NCBI RefSeq assembly: GCF_014194695.1
Contig: NZ_JACIAH010000001.1
Location: forward strand, 744,001 to 808,000
DNA length: 64,000 nucleotides
Reading direction: 5' to 3'
From: Rhizobium sp. BK399
GTDB lineage: Bacteria; Pseudomonadota; Alphaproteobacteria; Rhizobiales; Rhizobiaceae
Under the pieces are notes generated by a model, which saw only the letters and a list, made by a program, of their open reading frames with translations, ran no database searches and was not told the DNA's origin. Numbering within the stretch: the first letter of the stretch is position 1; each line of letters starts with the position of its first letter. A program made the position numbers and the translations under genes. Positions 24,101-33,555 of this stretch are shown here, piece by piece.

Positions 24101-26063
24101 CGCGTCCTATTCCCTTGCCCTTAGGTCCACCACGCGACGGCCCGCCCGCAGGCTTGCCACCGCCACCCGTTCGATCGCCCGAAGACTTGCCGGAAAAAGA
24201 CTTGCCACCGGGTTTCGCCCCGCCGGGCTTGCCACCGAAGCTCTTACCGCGCGGCTTGTCGCCGAAGGGACGCGCCCCACTGGGCTTGTCACCGAAGGAG
24301 CGGTCGCCGGCCGGACGCTCGGAACGAGCCTCGCCGGAGAAACGCTTGGCGCGGGGACGCTCGTCGCCCTCTTCGCGCGGACGGCGCGGCTTGTCGCCAC
24401 GCGGCGGCCGATCACCGAAGGAACGGGGACGCTCATCACCGTCCTCGCGCGGCCTGCGGTCGCCACGCGGCTTGCCGCCGAATGGACGGTCACCGGCTGG
24501 CCGGTCACCGCGCGCCGGGCGGTCGCCGAAGGAACGTGGACGGTCGTCGTCCTCGCGCGGCTTGCGCTCGCCACGAGGCTTGTCGCCGAACGGCCGATCG
24601 CCGCGCGGTGGGCGGTCACCATAGGGTCTGTCGCCGCGCGCCGGGCGGTCGCCGCCCGAGCGGTCGCCACGATCGCCGAAGGACCTGTCGCCACGGGACG
24701 GGCGATCACCGAAACCACGGTCGCCGCGCGGGCCGCGATCACCGCGATCACCGGAACGCCTGCGGTCACCGTCGTCGCGGCTCACCTCGCTGGAGCGGAT
24801 CCATTCGCCCTCTTCATCGGTGGCTCGGTTGATCTGCACGCGGTGGCGGTCATCACCGAAGCCTGCGGCCTGCGGCCTGTCGCGGTCGGGCTTTTCGCCA
24901 CGGCGCTGCGCCGTCTTCGCGTTCTTCTCGGCCCTGGCAGCTGCCTTCTCGCCGAGCGGGCGGGCGCCGGGGGCCATCCAGACATTGGCATTGCGGCGAC
25001 TGCCGAGCGCGGGGCGCTTCGGACGATCATCGTCATTGCGGCCACCCTCGCGACGGTCATCACGACGATCGTCGCGCTTGGTGTCGAGGCGGCTCAGCGC
25101 ACGCTCGCGCTTGTCTTCCGGCTTGCGGGGGCGCTCACGGCGCTCCGGCTTTGCTTCCACCTCTTCTTCGGCGGCAACGGCGGGCGAATTGTAGATCGGC
25201 GCGTCGAAGTTGGCCTTCGCGTCCTCGATCAGACGCGGACCGAGCTGGTCGCGCAAGGTGCGACCGCGCACTTCGACCACATCCCGCTCCGGCAGATCGC
25301 CGAGCTGGAAGGGACCATACGAGATGCGGATCAGACGATTGACGTCGAGACCGAGCGCACCCAGCACGTTCTTGATTTCGCGGTTCTTGCCTTCACGCAG
25401 GCCCATCGTGAGCCAGACGTTCGAGCCCTGCGTGCGGTCCAGCGTGGCTTCGATCGAGCCGTAGAGGACGCCGTCGACGGCAATGCCGTCCTTGAGCTTG
25501 TCGAGCGCGTCCTGATCGATCTCGCCGTGGGCGCGCACGCGGTAACGGCGCAGCCAGCCGGTCGTCGGCAGTTCCAACGCGCGAGCCAGGCCGCCATCGT
25601 TGGTCAAAAGCAGCAAGCCTTCGGTGTTGATATCGAGGCGGCCGATCGACATGACGCGCGGCAGGTCGTCCGGCAGATTGTCGAATACCGTGGGGCGTCC
25701 TTCCGGATCCACGTTGGTCGTCACGAGGCCGGCCGGCTTGTGGTACAGCCAGAGCCTGGTGCGCTCGATGCCGCGGATCGGAACGCCGTCCACTTCGATC
25801 TTGTCGGCTAGCGTCACGTTGACAACAGGGGTGTCGAGGAGCTTGCCGTTCAGCTTGACGCGCCCGTCCATGATCATGCGCTCGATATCGCGGCGCGATG
25901 CAACGCCGGCGCGCGCCATCACCTTCGAGATGCGCTCAGCCTTGGTGTCGCCTTCGGCAACGTCGCTCGCCTCGGCCTTGACGGCCGTCTTTGCCGATTT
26001 TGGCCCGGCATCGCGCGGAGATGGCTTGCCGCCTGGCCGTTTTGGCTTGTCTTTGAATGTCAT
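24081..26063 (-). CDS. rluB: 23S rRNA pseudouridine synthase RluB with a long Arg/Gly/Asp-rich tail
   Basis: A 660-residue protein. It has a short basic leader, an S4 RNA-binding domain (about 42-98) and an RsuA/RluB catalytic domain (about 103-285) with catalytic Asp144 in GRLDINTEGL, LTNDGGLA and the LREGKNREIKN segment. RluB makes pseudouridine in helix 89 of 23S rRNA. From about 290 to the end the protein is a low-complexity tail built from repeats of RGDRP, GDRPFG and GDKP. Such tails occur in rhizobial RluB, but most bacterial RluB proteins are 250-350 residues. The start is the ATG at 26063 (MTFKDKPKR). Confidence 0.92.
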   Translation of the reverse strand: MTFKDKPKRPGGKPSPRDAGPKSAKTAVKAEASDVAEGDTKAERISKVMARAGVASRRDIERMIMDGRVKLNGKLLDTPVVNVTLADKIEVDGVPIRGIERTRLWLYHKPAGLVTTNVDPEGRPTVFDNLPDDLPRVMSIGRLDINTEGLLLLTNDGGLARALELPTTGWLRRYRVRAHGEIDQDALDKLKDGIAVDGVLYGSIEATLDRTQGSNVWLTMGLREGKNREIKNVLGALGLDVNRLIRISYGPFQLGDLPERDVVEVRGRTLRDQLGPRLIEDAKANFDAPIYNSPAVAAEEEVEAKPERRERPRKPEDKRERALSRLDTKRDDRRDDRREGGRNDDDRPKRPALGSRRNANVWMAPGARPLGEKAAARAEKNAKTAQRRGEKPDRDRPQAAGFGDDRHRVQINRATDEEGEWIRSSEVSRDDGDRRRSGDRGDRGPRGDRGFGDRPSRGDRSFGDRGDRSGGDRPARGDRPYGDRPPRGDRPFGDKPRGERKPREDDDRPRSFGDRPARGDRPAGDRPFGGKPRGDRRPREDGDERPRSFGDRPPRGDKPRRPREEGDERPRAKRFSGEARSERPAGDRSFGDKPSGARPFGDKPRGKSFGGKPGGAKPGGKSFSGKSSGDRTGGGGKPAGGPSRGGPKGKGIGRGADRRR

Positions 26064-26134
26064 TTGTTGTTTGCCTGCCTTTCGGGCCTTCCTATCAGGT
26101 CGCGCCCCTGCGGTTAAGTGGAAATTGTCGGATC

Positions 26135-26590
26135 GTGAAGACAAATCAATTTATGGAGCTGGCGCTCGACCAAGCCCGCGCTGCCGGCGAACGCGGCGAG
26201 GTGCCGATCGGAGCGGTTCTGGTGATTGACGGAACCGTGATCGCGGCATCCGGCAACCGCACGCGCGAGGTCAACGACGTGACGGCGCATGCCGAGATCG
26301 CCGTCATTCGCATGGCTTGCGAGGCGCTTGGTCAGGAACGGCTGACGGGCGCCGACCTCTATGTGACCCTGGAACCATGCACGATGTGCGCAGCCGCGAT
26401 TTCCTTCGCGCGCATTCGCAGGCTCTACTACGGCGCGGAAGACCCCAAGGGCGGCGCCGTCGACAATGGCGTGCGCTTCTATGCGCAACCGACCTGTCAT
26501 CACGCTCCGGAGGTCTATTCCGGTTTGCAGGAAACCACATCCGCCGACATCCTGCGGACATTCTTCCAGCAGAAACGGGATGTGCCATGA
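26135..26590 (+). CDS. tadA: tRNA-specific adenosine deaminase
   Basis: A 151-residue cytidine-deaminase-fold enzyme that converts A34 to inosine in tRNA-Arg(ACG). The zinc site is complete: His52-Ala-Glu54 (HAE, with Glu as proton shuttle) and PC-x-x-C at 81-85. RGEVPIGAV and EDPKGGAVDNG are family hallmarks. The GTG at 26135 is chosen because the resulting short leader before MELAL matches the length I recall for Agrobacterium TadA; an ATG at 26153 is the alternative. It is divergent from rluB with a spacer of only 71 bp. Confidence 0.94.
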   Translation: MKTNQFMELALDQARAAGERGEVPIGAVLVIDGTVIAASGNRTREVNDVTAHAEIAVIRMACEALGQERLTGADLYVTLEPCTMCAAAISFARIRRLYYGAEDPKGGAVDNGVRFYAQPTCHHAPEVYSGLQETTSADILRTFFQQKRDVP

Positions 26591-26753
26591 CATTGCTCGC
26601 CGGCGAACTCGTTGTGATGGTCGCCGTCTATGCCTATACGAGGATCGCCCCGCATAGCGCATCGATCCCGATGCAACGTCACTTTCCGGGCATGCGAACT
26701 GGTGGGCGCCGGGCGGCCTGCATGGCGTGCTGGTTGACAACCGGTCAAAAGCA

Positions 26754-26776
26754 AAGCGGGGCTGACAGCCCCGCTT
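26754..26776. terminator. Bidirectional hairpin terminator between tadA and the lipoprotein gene
   Basis: AAGCGGGGCT, GAC, AGCCCCGCTT: a perfect 10-bp stem with a 3-base loop, 7 bp past the minus-strand lipoprotein stop. On the minus strand it is followed by TGCTTTTG. Confidence 0.7.
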
Positions 26777-26782
26777 GAAATC

Positions 26783-27409
26783 TTACTGGAGGAGGTTCCA
26801 CCACTGCTTGCCGGTACCGGCAATCGCAGCTTCCTTCTTCTTCTTCTTCGCCTTCTTCAGTTCCGGCTCGCCGAGATCGTCCAGCTTTGTCGGATCGTCG
26901 ACCTGTCGATATTCGGTCGGCGGATCCGAGATGAAGCGGCGATCGGAATAGGTGCCCTTCTGGAGGGCGCGAGCTTCGCGATAGGCCTTGCTCTGGGCTT
27001 CGGTCGTCTGCCGGCCACCTTCCACCTTGTCGCTTGCGAGCGGTGAGCGGTAGTTCGGGTTGTCGCTGTTTTCGTCAGCTTCCTTGACGAGGCGTGCGCG
27101 GGTCTCTTCCGGGGATTCAATCCACTGTGGATTTGAAGCGCTGGCAATGCTTTGCTGCGGCTCGACGAGGGTTTCCTTGGCGGCCACGGACGGCAGGACG
27201 AGGCCTGGGCGGGCGCTGTACTTGACGCCCTTGTTCTTCGGTCCGTCGCCGGTCAATGAAACGGACTGACCAATGTCATCGGTCAACTGTGCCATCGCGG
27301 TCTTGTCCGTACCGTAGCGCGGGCTCCCCATGCAGCCGGTGATCATCGCGCCGCCTGCCATAGCAACAGTCAGGCAAACGCCCACACGGAACCAACGTGT
27401 TGATAACAT
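26783..27409 (-). CDS. Conserved rhizobial lipoprotein of unknown function
   Basis: A 208-residue exported protein. The signal peptide has Arg5/Arg8, a hydrophobic VCLTVAMAGGAM core and the lipobox ITGC (Cys26), so it is a lipoprotein. Mature residues are polar and Ser/Glu/Lys rich with no domain I recognise; a Lys-rich KKAKKKKK cluster near the C-terminus is followed by GKQWWNLLQ. It lies 133 bp downstream of ileS on the same strand and may be read from it or from its own promoter. Position next to ileS is all that can be said about its role. Confidence 0.75.
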   Translation of the reverse strand: MLSTRWFRVGVCLTVAMAGGAMITGCMGSPRYGTDKTAMAQLTDDIGQSVSLTGDGPKNKGVKYSARPGLVLPSVAAKETLVEPQQSIASASNPQWIESPEETRARLVKEADENSDNPNYRSPLASDKVEGGRQTTEAQSKAYREARALQKGTYSDRRFISDPPTEYRQVDDPTKLDDLGEPELKKAKKKKKEAAIAGTGKQWWNLLQ

Positions 27410-27542
27410 GAAAACCCTTCCAGCCGTGCCGGTGCAATCATCGCCCTACCGGACACTCGTCCCCCTGACGCAAAAATCCGGCCATTTTCAGGCAGCTTTT
27501 ACCGGATGAACCGCGTTTAGGCAATTCACCCGGCAATATTCT

Positions 27543-30467
27543 TCAGTTTTGCACCGCTAGTTCGCGCAATGCAGCCGCATCGCGGGCCGAGACATCGGGA
27601 TACTCGGGGTCAGAGCCGACATCCGTGGTGATGCGCCAGGAGCGAGCGCATTTCGTGCCCTCGGCCAGTTTCGGCTCAACACTGACACCCGGCACTTCGG
27701 GCAGGCGGAAGGCATCGGCAGGCCCTTCCGTGCGGTCGATGACGATGCCGGAGGTGATGCAGATCTCCTCGAAGTCCTGACCTTCCAGCGCCTTCAAAAG
27801 CTCCGCGTCGGCGACGTGGACGACGGGAGCCGCTTCCAGCGAGGAGCCGATGCGCTTGTCCTTGCGCTCGATTTCGAGAGCGCCCGTGACAACCGTACGG
27901 ACCGTGCGGATCTTCTTCCACTTCTCGGCCAGAGCGTCGTTCTTCCATTCCGCCGGAAGGGTCGGGAACTGCTCGAGGTGAACCGAAACGGCCGAAGGAT
28001 TGCGTGACAGCCAGGCCTCTTCCGTCGTGAACGGCAGCATCGGCGCCAGCCACGTCACCATGCATTCGAAGATGTTGCGGATGACATGCAAAGCCGAGCG
28101 ACGGCGCAGGCTCGACGGCGCATCGCAGTAGAGCGCATCCTTGCGGACGTCGAAGTAGAAGGCCGAGAGCTCGACGTTGGCGAAGTCGATGAGCGCGCGG
28201 GCGATCTTCTTGAACTCGAACGCGTCATAACCTTCGCGGACGAGCTGATCGAGTTCCGCCAGGCGGTGCAGCATCAGCCTTTCCAGCTCCGGCAGATCGC
28301 CAAGCGCGATGACCTCGCCCTTGTCGTGAGCCAGCGTACCTAGCATCCAACGCACGGTGTTGCGCAGCTTGCGATAGGCATCGACGTTCGTCTGGATGAT
28401 AGTCTTGCCCAGGCGCTGGTCTTCCCAGTAGTCCGTCGTCATGACCCACAGGCGCAGAATGTCCGCGCCGGCGTCCTTCATGACGTCCTGCGGGGAGACC
28501 ACGTTGCCCTTCGACTTCGACATCTTCTCGCCCTTCTCATCCATGGTGAAGCCATGGGTGATGACAGCGTTATAAGGCGCGCGGCCGCGGGTCGCAGCCG
28601 ATTCCAGCAGTGAGGAATGGAACCAGCCGCGATGCTGGTCCGACCCTTCCAGATAGACATCGGCCGGCCACTTCAGGTCGGGACGATCTTCCAGCGTGAA
28701 GGTGTGGGTCGAGCCAGAGTCGAACCAGACGTCGAGGATATCCATGACCTGCGCCCACTTGGCCGGATCATGCTCGTTGCCGAGGAAACGCTCCTTGGCG
28801 CCTTCCGCGAACCAGGCGTCAGCGCCCTCGGCATCGAAGGCATCGAGGATGCGCTGGTTGACGGCATCGTCCTTCAGCACTTCACCGTGCTCGTCGACGA
28901 AGACGCAGATCGGCACGCCCCAGGCGCGTTGGCGCGACAGCACCCAATCCGGGCGCTGCTCGATCATGGCGCGCAGGCGGTTCTGGCCAGCACCCGGTAC
29001 GAAACGAGTATCGTCGATCGCCTTCAGGGCGCGGGAGCGCAGCGTCGTGCCGTCGGCAAGGTCCTTGTCCATGTAGACGAACCATTGCGGCGTATTGCGG
29101 AAGATCACCGGCTTCTTCGAGCGCCAGGAGTGCGGGTAGGAATGCTTGAGGCGACCACGCGCGAAGAGCGTATGCCGGCCGATCAGCGCCTTGATGACAC
29201 GCTCGTTGGCATCGCCTTTCTTGCCACTGTCGTCGATGACGCGAGCCGCACCACCTTCGGCATCCGGACCAAAGCCGGGCGCATCTGCAGTGAAGAAGCC
29301 CGCATCATCGACCGGGAACGGGATCGCGGACGAGATGCCGCGGGCTTCGAGCGCCCGGGCGTTATCCATCCAGGCGTCAAAGTCTTCGCGACCGTGGCTC
29401 GGCGCGGTATGGACAAAACCGGTGCCGGCATCGTCGGTCACATGATCGCCATCCAAGAGCGGCACCTCGAAATGGTAGCCGCCACCGAGGCCGTGCAGCG
29501 GATGCACACAGTTGATGCCCGCAAGATCGGCCGCGGAAATGTCGCGCAGGCGCTTGTACTGAAGCTTGGCCCTGGCGAAAGATTCTTCCGCCAGTTTGTC
29601 GGCGAAGATCAGCTTCTCGCCGGGCCGGGGACCGAAATCGTTCTCGGCAGCCGTGACTTCATAGAGGCCGTAGGAGACGCGCGAGGAATACGCGATCGCG
29701 CGGTTACCGGGGATCGTCCAGGGTGTCGTCGTCCAGATAACGACTGCGGCGCCGGAAAGCTCGTCCGCACCCTTGGCGACCGGGAACTTCACCCAGATCA
29801 TGTCGCTGTCGACGTCGGCATACTCGACTTCGGCTTCGGCAAGCGCCGTGCGCTCGACGACCGACCACATGACCGGCTTGGAGCCACGATAGAGCTGGCC
29901 CGACTTGGCGATCTTCAAGAGTTCGCCGGCGATACGGCTCTCCGCATGGAAGTTCATCGTCAGGTAGGGGTTTTCGAAATCGCCGATGATGCCGAGGCGC
30001 TGGAACTCGCTGCCCTGGATGCCGATCCACTTTTCGGCATAGGCGCGGCACTCGCGGCGGAACTCGATCATTGCCGCCGGCTCGGAAAGGTCGGGCTTGC
30101 TCTTGCCCTTGGAACGATAGTTCTCCTCCTCGATCTTCCACTCGATCGGAAGGCCGTGGCAATCCCAGCCGGGAACGTAGTTGGAGTCGAAGCCGCGCAT
30201 CTGGAACGAGCGGGTGATGACATCCTTGAGGATCTTGTTCAACGCGTGGCCGATATGGATGTTGCCGTTGGCATAGGGAGGGCCGTCGTGAAGCACGAAT
30301 TTTTCGCGGCCGGCGGCGGAAGCGCGCAGCTGCTTGTAGAGACCCATCTGCTGCCAGCGGGCAACGGTTTCCGGCTCCTTCTGCGGCAGACCGGCGCGCA
30401 TCGGGAAGTCGGTTTCCGGCAGGTAGAGGGTCTTCGAGTAGTCGATCTTTTCGGCTGTATCGGTCAT
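27543..30467 (-). CDS. ileS: Isoleucyl-tRNA synthetase
   Basis: A 974-residue class Ia synthetase that charges tRNA-Ile and edits misactivated valine. [10 protein letters not shown] (HIGH) and EKMSKSKGN (KMSKS) mark the catalytic Rossmann core. The editing domain lies between, around [15 protein letters not shown] and [12 protein letters not shown], and the anticodon-binding domain follows. The C-terminal zinc-binding region is degenerate: the first pair reads CARSW and no second Cys pair is seen. The ATG at 30467 (MTDTAEK) is preferred over a TTG three codons upstream. No lspA follows it, unlike in E. coli. Confidence 0.96.
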   Translation of the reverse strand: MTDTAEKIDYSKTLYLPETDFPMRAGLPQKEPETVARWQQMGLYKQLRASAAGREKFVLHDGPPYANGNIHIGHALNKILKDVITRSFQMRGFDSNYVPGWDCHGLPIEWKIEEENYRSKGKSKPDLSEPAAMIEFRRECRAYAEKWIGIQGSEFQRLGIIGDFENPYLTMNFHAESRIAGELLKIAKSGQLYRGSKPVMWSVVERTALAEAEVEYADVDSDMIWVKFPVAKGADELSGAAVVIWTTTPWTIPGNRAIAYSSRVSYGLYEVTAAENDFGPRPGEKLIFADKLAEESFARAKLQYKRLRDISAADLAGINCVHPLHGLGGGYHFEVPLLDGDHVTDDAGTGFVHTAPSHGREDFDAWMDNARALEARGISSAIPFPVDDAGFFTADAPGFGPDAEGGAARVIDDSGKKGDANERVIKALIGRHTLFARGRLKHSYPHSWRSKKPVIFRNTPQWFVYMDKDLADGTTLRSRALKAIDDTRFVPGAGQNRLRAMIEQRPDWVLSRQRAWGVPICVFVDEHGEVLKDDAVNQRILDAFDAEGADAWFAEGAKERFLGNEHDPAKWAQVMDILDVWFDSGSTHTFTLEDRPDLKWPADVYLEGSDQHRGWFHSSLLESAATRGRAPYNAVITHGFTMDEKGEKMSKSKGNVVSPQDVMKDAGADILRLWVMTTDYWEDQRLGKTIIQTNVDAYRKLRNTVRWMLGTLAHDKGEVIALGDLPELERLMLHRLAELDQLVREGYDAFEFKKIARALIDFANVELSAFYFDVRKDALYCDAPSSLRRRSALHVIRNIFECMVTWLAPMLPFTTEEAWLSRNPSAVSVHLEQFPTLPAEWKNDALAEKWKKIRTVRTVVTGALEIERKDKRIGSSLEAAPVVHVADAELLKALEGQDFEEICITSGIVIDRTEGPADAFRLPEVPGVSVEPKLAEGTKCARSWRITTDVGSDPEYPDVSARDAAALRELAVQN

Positions 30468-30703
30468 GTCTAGCAATCGTCTCTAGGCGCCACGGAAGCG
30501 GGCGCAACGGGCTTGAAAAATGGTGACGGAGGCGCTCGTCGTCCAAGCGCCAAAAACCCGGACCTTCCGGCCGCTCAGCGCGCGCGGAAGGCCGGGCCGA
30601 TAATTCGTATCGTGATCGCCAGCCGGAACTTGTTCATCGCGCCGGTTCATAGGCGCTTTTACAGGGAAAAGGAAGAGGGATTTCATGGCCGCGCGGCACA
30701 GAA

Positions 30704-30731
30704 AAGCCGCGGACACCTCGGTCCGCGGCTT
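30704..30731 (-). terminator. Rho-independent terminator of the mctP-like gene
   Basis: An 11-bp perfect stem (AAGCCGCGGAC/GTCCGCGGCTT) with a 6-base loop. On the minus strand it is followed by TTTTCTG, 18 bp past the symporter stop codon. Confidence 0.75.
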
Positions 30732-30748
30732 CCGTTTTGAAGCAATGG

Positions 30749-32224
30749 TCAGGCGCGTGCCGTCACCTTTGCCGGGGTCAGCACATTCACCACGACCGCG
30801 ACGATGATGTTCAACGCCAATGCCAACAGACCGATGTAGACCGTGAAAGCGGTCTCTCCCATGGCGATCGGCTGTAGCGGTTTCCAGCCGGCATTCCAAA
30901 CCAGATAGGTGCCGCCGAAGAAGCCGACGAACCAGCCGGCGAGCAGCCCCGGTGCCCGGAACCAATTGGTATAAAGGCCGAAGATCAGCGCCGGAAGCGT
31001 CTGAAGGATCCAGATGCCGCCGAGAAGCTGGAGGTCAAGCGCGAACTGGGTTGGCAGGAAGAGGATCACCAGCAGCGCACCGACCTTGACCACGAGTGAG
31101 GTCACCTTCGCCACCTTGGCCTCGCCGGCATGTGTCACCTGAGGATTGACATAGGCCTTCCAGAAATTGCGGGTAAAGAGGTTGGAAGCGCCGATGCTCA
31201 TCACTGCCGCCGGCACCAGCGCGCCAATGGCAATCGCCGCGAAGGCGAAGCCCGCAAACCAGCTCGGGAACAACGTCTGGAAAAGCGCCGGCACGACATC
31301 GTTGGCACTTTCGAGCTTCAAGCCAGCCGCATGTCCCATGTAGCCGAGCAGCGCCAGAAGGCCGAGCAGCAGCGTATAGGCCGGCAGCAGCACCGCATTC
31401 TTGCGGATCGTGTTGCCGCTCTTCGAGGCAAAGATGCCAGTCAGCGTGTGCGGATACATGAAGGCTGCAAGCGCCGATCCGAGCGCCAGCGTCGCGTAGG
31501 CGACATACTGGTTTGGCAGAAGAAGTAGGCTGCCGGAACCCTTGGCCTGGAACGCCGCATCGGCGGCGGCAAAGACGTTGGCATAGCCGCCAAGCTTCGA
31601 TGGGATCAGCGCCACGGCGGCGATGACCACGATGTAGATCATGATGTCCTTGACGAAGGCAATCAGCGCCGGTGCCCGAAGGCCCGCCGAATAGGTGTAG
31701 AGCGCGAGTACGATGAAGGCGATCGCAAGCGGCACCTCTCCGTGGAGACCGAGCGCCTTCAGGGCTGCCGTCATACCGACGAGCTGTAGGGCAATGTAGG
31801 GCATCGTGGCGATCACGCCGGTGGCGGCGACCGCAAGCTCCAGCCCCCGCGATCCGTACTGGCCGTGAACCACGTCGGCGGCCGTCATGTAGCCAAAATC
31901 ACTCGCCCGCTTCCAAAGCACGGGCATGACCATGAAGACGAACGGATAGACGACGATCGTGTAGGGCAGCGCGAAGAAGCCGTAGGCGCCGACAGTATAA
32001 ACCAAAGCCGGAACGGCGATGACGGTGTAGGCGGTATAGAAGTCACCGCCAACCAGGAACCAGGTGACCCAGGTACCGAAGCTGCGGCCGCCAAGACCCC
32101 ACTCGTCGAGATGGTCAAGTGTTTTCGGCTTGCGCCAGCGGGAGGCGACGAAGCCCATGACCGTGACTAGCACGAAGAAGAAGATGAAAACGGCAAGCGC
32201 GGTGGCGTTGAGATCAGTCGTCAT
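30749..32224 (-). CDS. mctP: Sodium:solute symporter, MctP-like monocarboxylate permease
   Basis: A 491-residue SSS-family transporter with about 13 membrane helices. Typical segments are GGRSFGTWVTWFLVGGDFYTAY near the N-terminus, GAYGFFALPY and GALVPAAVMSIGASNL-FTRNFW in the second half. It most resembles the rhizobial MctP group, which takes up lactate, pyruvate and some amino acids by ion symport. The substrate is inferred by family only. The DUF3311 gene upstream overlaps it by 11 bp, the standard pairing for this subgroup. No two-component system of the mctSR type adjoins it here, which weakens the name slightly. Confidence 0.75.
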   Translation of the reverse strand: MTTDLNATALAVFIFFFVLVTVMGFVASRWRKPKTLDHLDEWGLGGRSFGTWVTWFLVGGDFYTAYTVIAVPALVYTVGAYGFFALPYTIVVYPFVFMVMPVLWKRASDFGYMTAADVVHGQYGSRGLELAVAATGVIATMPYIALQLVGMTAALKALGLHGEVPLAIAFIVLALYTYSAGLRAPALIAFVKDIMIYIVVIAAVALIPSKLGGYANVFAAADAAFQAKGSGSLLLLPNQYVAYATLALGSALAAFMYPHTLTGIFASKSGNTIRKNAVLLPAYTLLLGLLALLGYMGHAAGLKLESANDVVPALFQTLFPSWFAGFAFAAIAIGALVPAAVMSIGASNLFTRNFWKAYVNPQVTHAGEAKVAKVTSLVVKVGALLVILFLPTQFALDLQLLGGIWILQTLPALIFGLYTNWFRAPGLLAGWFVGFFGGTYLVWNAGWKPLQPIAMGETAFTVYIGLLALALNIIVAVVVNVLTPAKVTARA

Positions 32225-32411
32225 CGCGCATGCTCCGGTAGGCGATCCAGGTTAGAAAGGCGGTAACCGGCACCCAGGCCAGCTGATACCAATAGAAGAA
32301 GGGGAAGCCGAAGAGGACAGGGTCGTGAAAGTTGTAGAAGGGAACCCATAGGAGCCCGATATAGGGAATGATGAGCAGCCAGCAGACCGCCGTTCCAAAC
32401 CTCTTATCCAT
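32214..32411 (-). CDS. DUF3311 small membrane protein, symporter partner
   Basis: A 65-residue protein with two predicted helices (CWLLIIPYIGLLWVPFY and FYWYQLAWVPVTAFLTWIAY), the signature of DUF3311. Members are nearly always encoded immediately upstream of SSS symporters, as here, and may help assemble or regulate them. The 3' end overlaps the symporter start by 11 bp, so translation is likely coupled. Confidence 0.88.
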   Translation of the reverse strand: MDKRFGTAVCWLLIIPYIGLLWVPFYNFHDPVLFGFPFFYWYQLAWVPVTAFLTWIAYRSMRDDD

Positions 32412-32544
32412 TTGAAGAATGCCTTTCGATGCTGGGGGGCGCAGCGAATCCGCGTCTTATCAAATAGATGACATATCCCTGCGAGCGCACACGACAAGCA
32501 TCGCCGCCCCGTAAGAGCCACAATTTTCGAAGGTCGCTAGAGCC

Positions 32545-33528
32545 TCAGACGAAGCAGATCTTGCGATCAAGCTCTCCGAGCGACTGCACACCTGTTAGCA
32601 GCGCCCTTGCCTCTTCCTTGTCTCGATTCATCTGCTCGACAAGGGGATCGAGGCCGTCGAACTTCAGTTCAGGGCGCAGGTAGCCGAAGAAGGATACGGA
32701 ACAGATCTGCCCGTACAGGTCGCCGCTGAAATCGAAGAGGTAGGTTTCGAGCAGCGGCGCACCATTGTCGGTGACCGTCGGCCGCCGACCGTAGCTGGCG
32801 ACGCCGTCGTGCAGCGTACCGTCATCAAGACGGAAGCGAACGGCGTAAATGCCCGCCTTGAGATCGGCTTCGGCCGGCAACCGCATGTTCGCAGTCGGGA
32901 AGCCGAGCTGGCGCCCTAGCTTCTCGCCGCCGATCACTTCCGCTTCGACGGTATAGTGATAGCCGAGCATCGCCGCTGCCTCGCTGACATTGCCGTCTTT
33001 CAGCAATTCGCGCACATGGCTCGAGGAGACGACGTCAGTATTCTCGTCACGAAACGCGTCGATCAGCGTAACGCCGAAGCCGTATCTCTGGCCGGCTTCC
33101 ATCAGGAAGGCCGGACCGCCTTCCCGGCCTCGGCCGAAATGAAAGTTGAAGCCGGTCACGACCTCTGAGGCGTCAAGCCAGTCCTTGAGGATCGAATGGA
33201 TGAAATCGTCGGCCGAACGCTGCGAAAACTCCCTGTCGAAGGGGTATTCAATGACGGCGTTGAAGCCGATCGCTTCGAGAAGCCGAGCCTTGAGCGGCGC
33301 AGGCGTCAGGCGAAAGACCGGCTGATCGGGCCGGAAGACCGTACGCGGATGCGGCTCGAAGGTGAGGACAAGCGCCGGAATGCCGCGATGCCGCGAAATC
33401 TCCAAAGCCCGGTTCAGCACGGACTGATGCCCACGATGCACGCCGTCGAAGTTGCCAATGGCGACCACGCCGCCACGCAGCTGGGCCGGCAGTGGTTCAC
33501 GGGTTTCGTTGCGGTGAAAAACGGTCAT
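32545..33528 (-). CDS. ribF: Bifunctional riboflavin kinase/FMN adenylyltransferase
   Basis: A 327-residue RibF that makes FMN and then FAD. The N-terminal nucleotidyltransferase domain (about 18-175) has GNFDGVHRGH (25-34) and SSHVRELL; the C-terminal riboflavin-kinase domain (about 183-310) has LGFPTAN, GVASYGRRPT and ETYLFDF. The length and domain order are standard. It lies 27 bp downstream of the HAD-IIA gene on the same strand and is probably co-transcribed. I saw no FMN riboswitch in front. Confidence 0.95.
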   Translation of the reverse strand: MTVFHRNETREPLPAQLRGGVVAIGNFDGVHRGHQSVLNRALEISRHRGIPALVLTFEPHPRTVFRPDQPVFRLTPAPLKARLLEAIGFNAVIEYPFDREFSQRSADDFIHSILKDWLDASEVVTGFNFHFGRGREGGPAFLMEAGQRYGFGVTLIDAFRDENTDVVSSSHVRELLKDGNVSEAAAMLGYHYTVEAEVIGGEKLGRQLGFPTANMRLPAEADLKAGIYAVRFRLDDGTLHDGVASYGRRPTVTDNGAPLLETYLFDFSGDLYGQICSVSFFGYLRPELKFDGLDPLVEQMNRDKEEARALLTGVQSLGELDRKICFV

Positions 33529-33555
33529 CGGCTGGCTTTTCTTGTGCTGAGGTCT

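Noticed and set aside
24000-25811. 603-codon plus-strand frame opposite rluB, and other long plus-strand frames there
   Set aside because: Antisense shadow of the GC-rich repeated RluB tail; the Ala/Thr/Arg monotony follows from the repeats.
26587-26778. 63-codon frame whose ATG overlaps the tadA stop (ATGA)
   Set aside because: The overlap suggests coupling, but the frame runs straight through the bidirectional terminator hairpin and its second half reads as random Arg/Cys-rich sequence.
28617-30473. 618-codon plus-strand frame opposite ileS
   Set aside because: Antisense shadow of a clear isoleucyl-tRNA synthetase.
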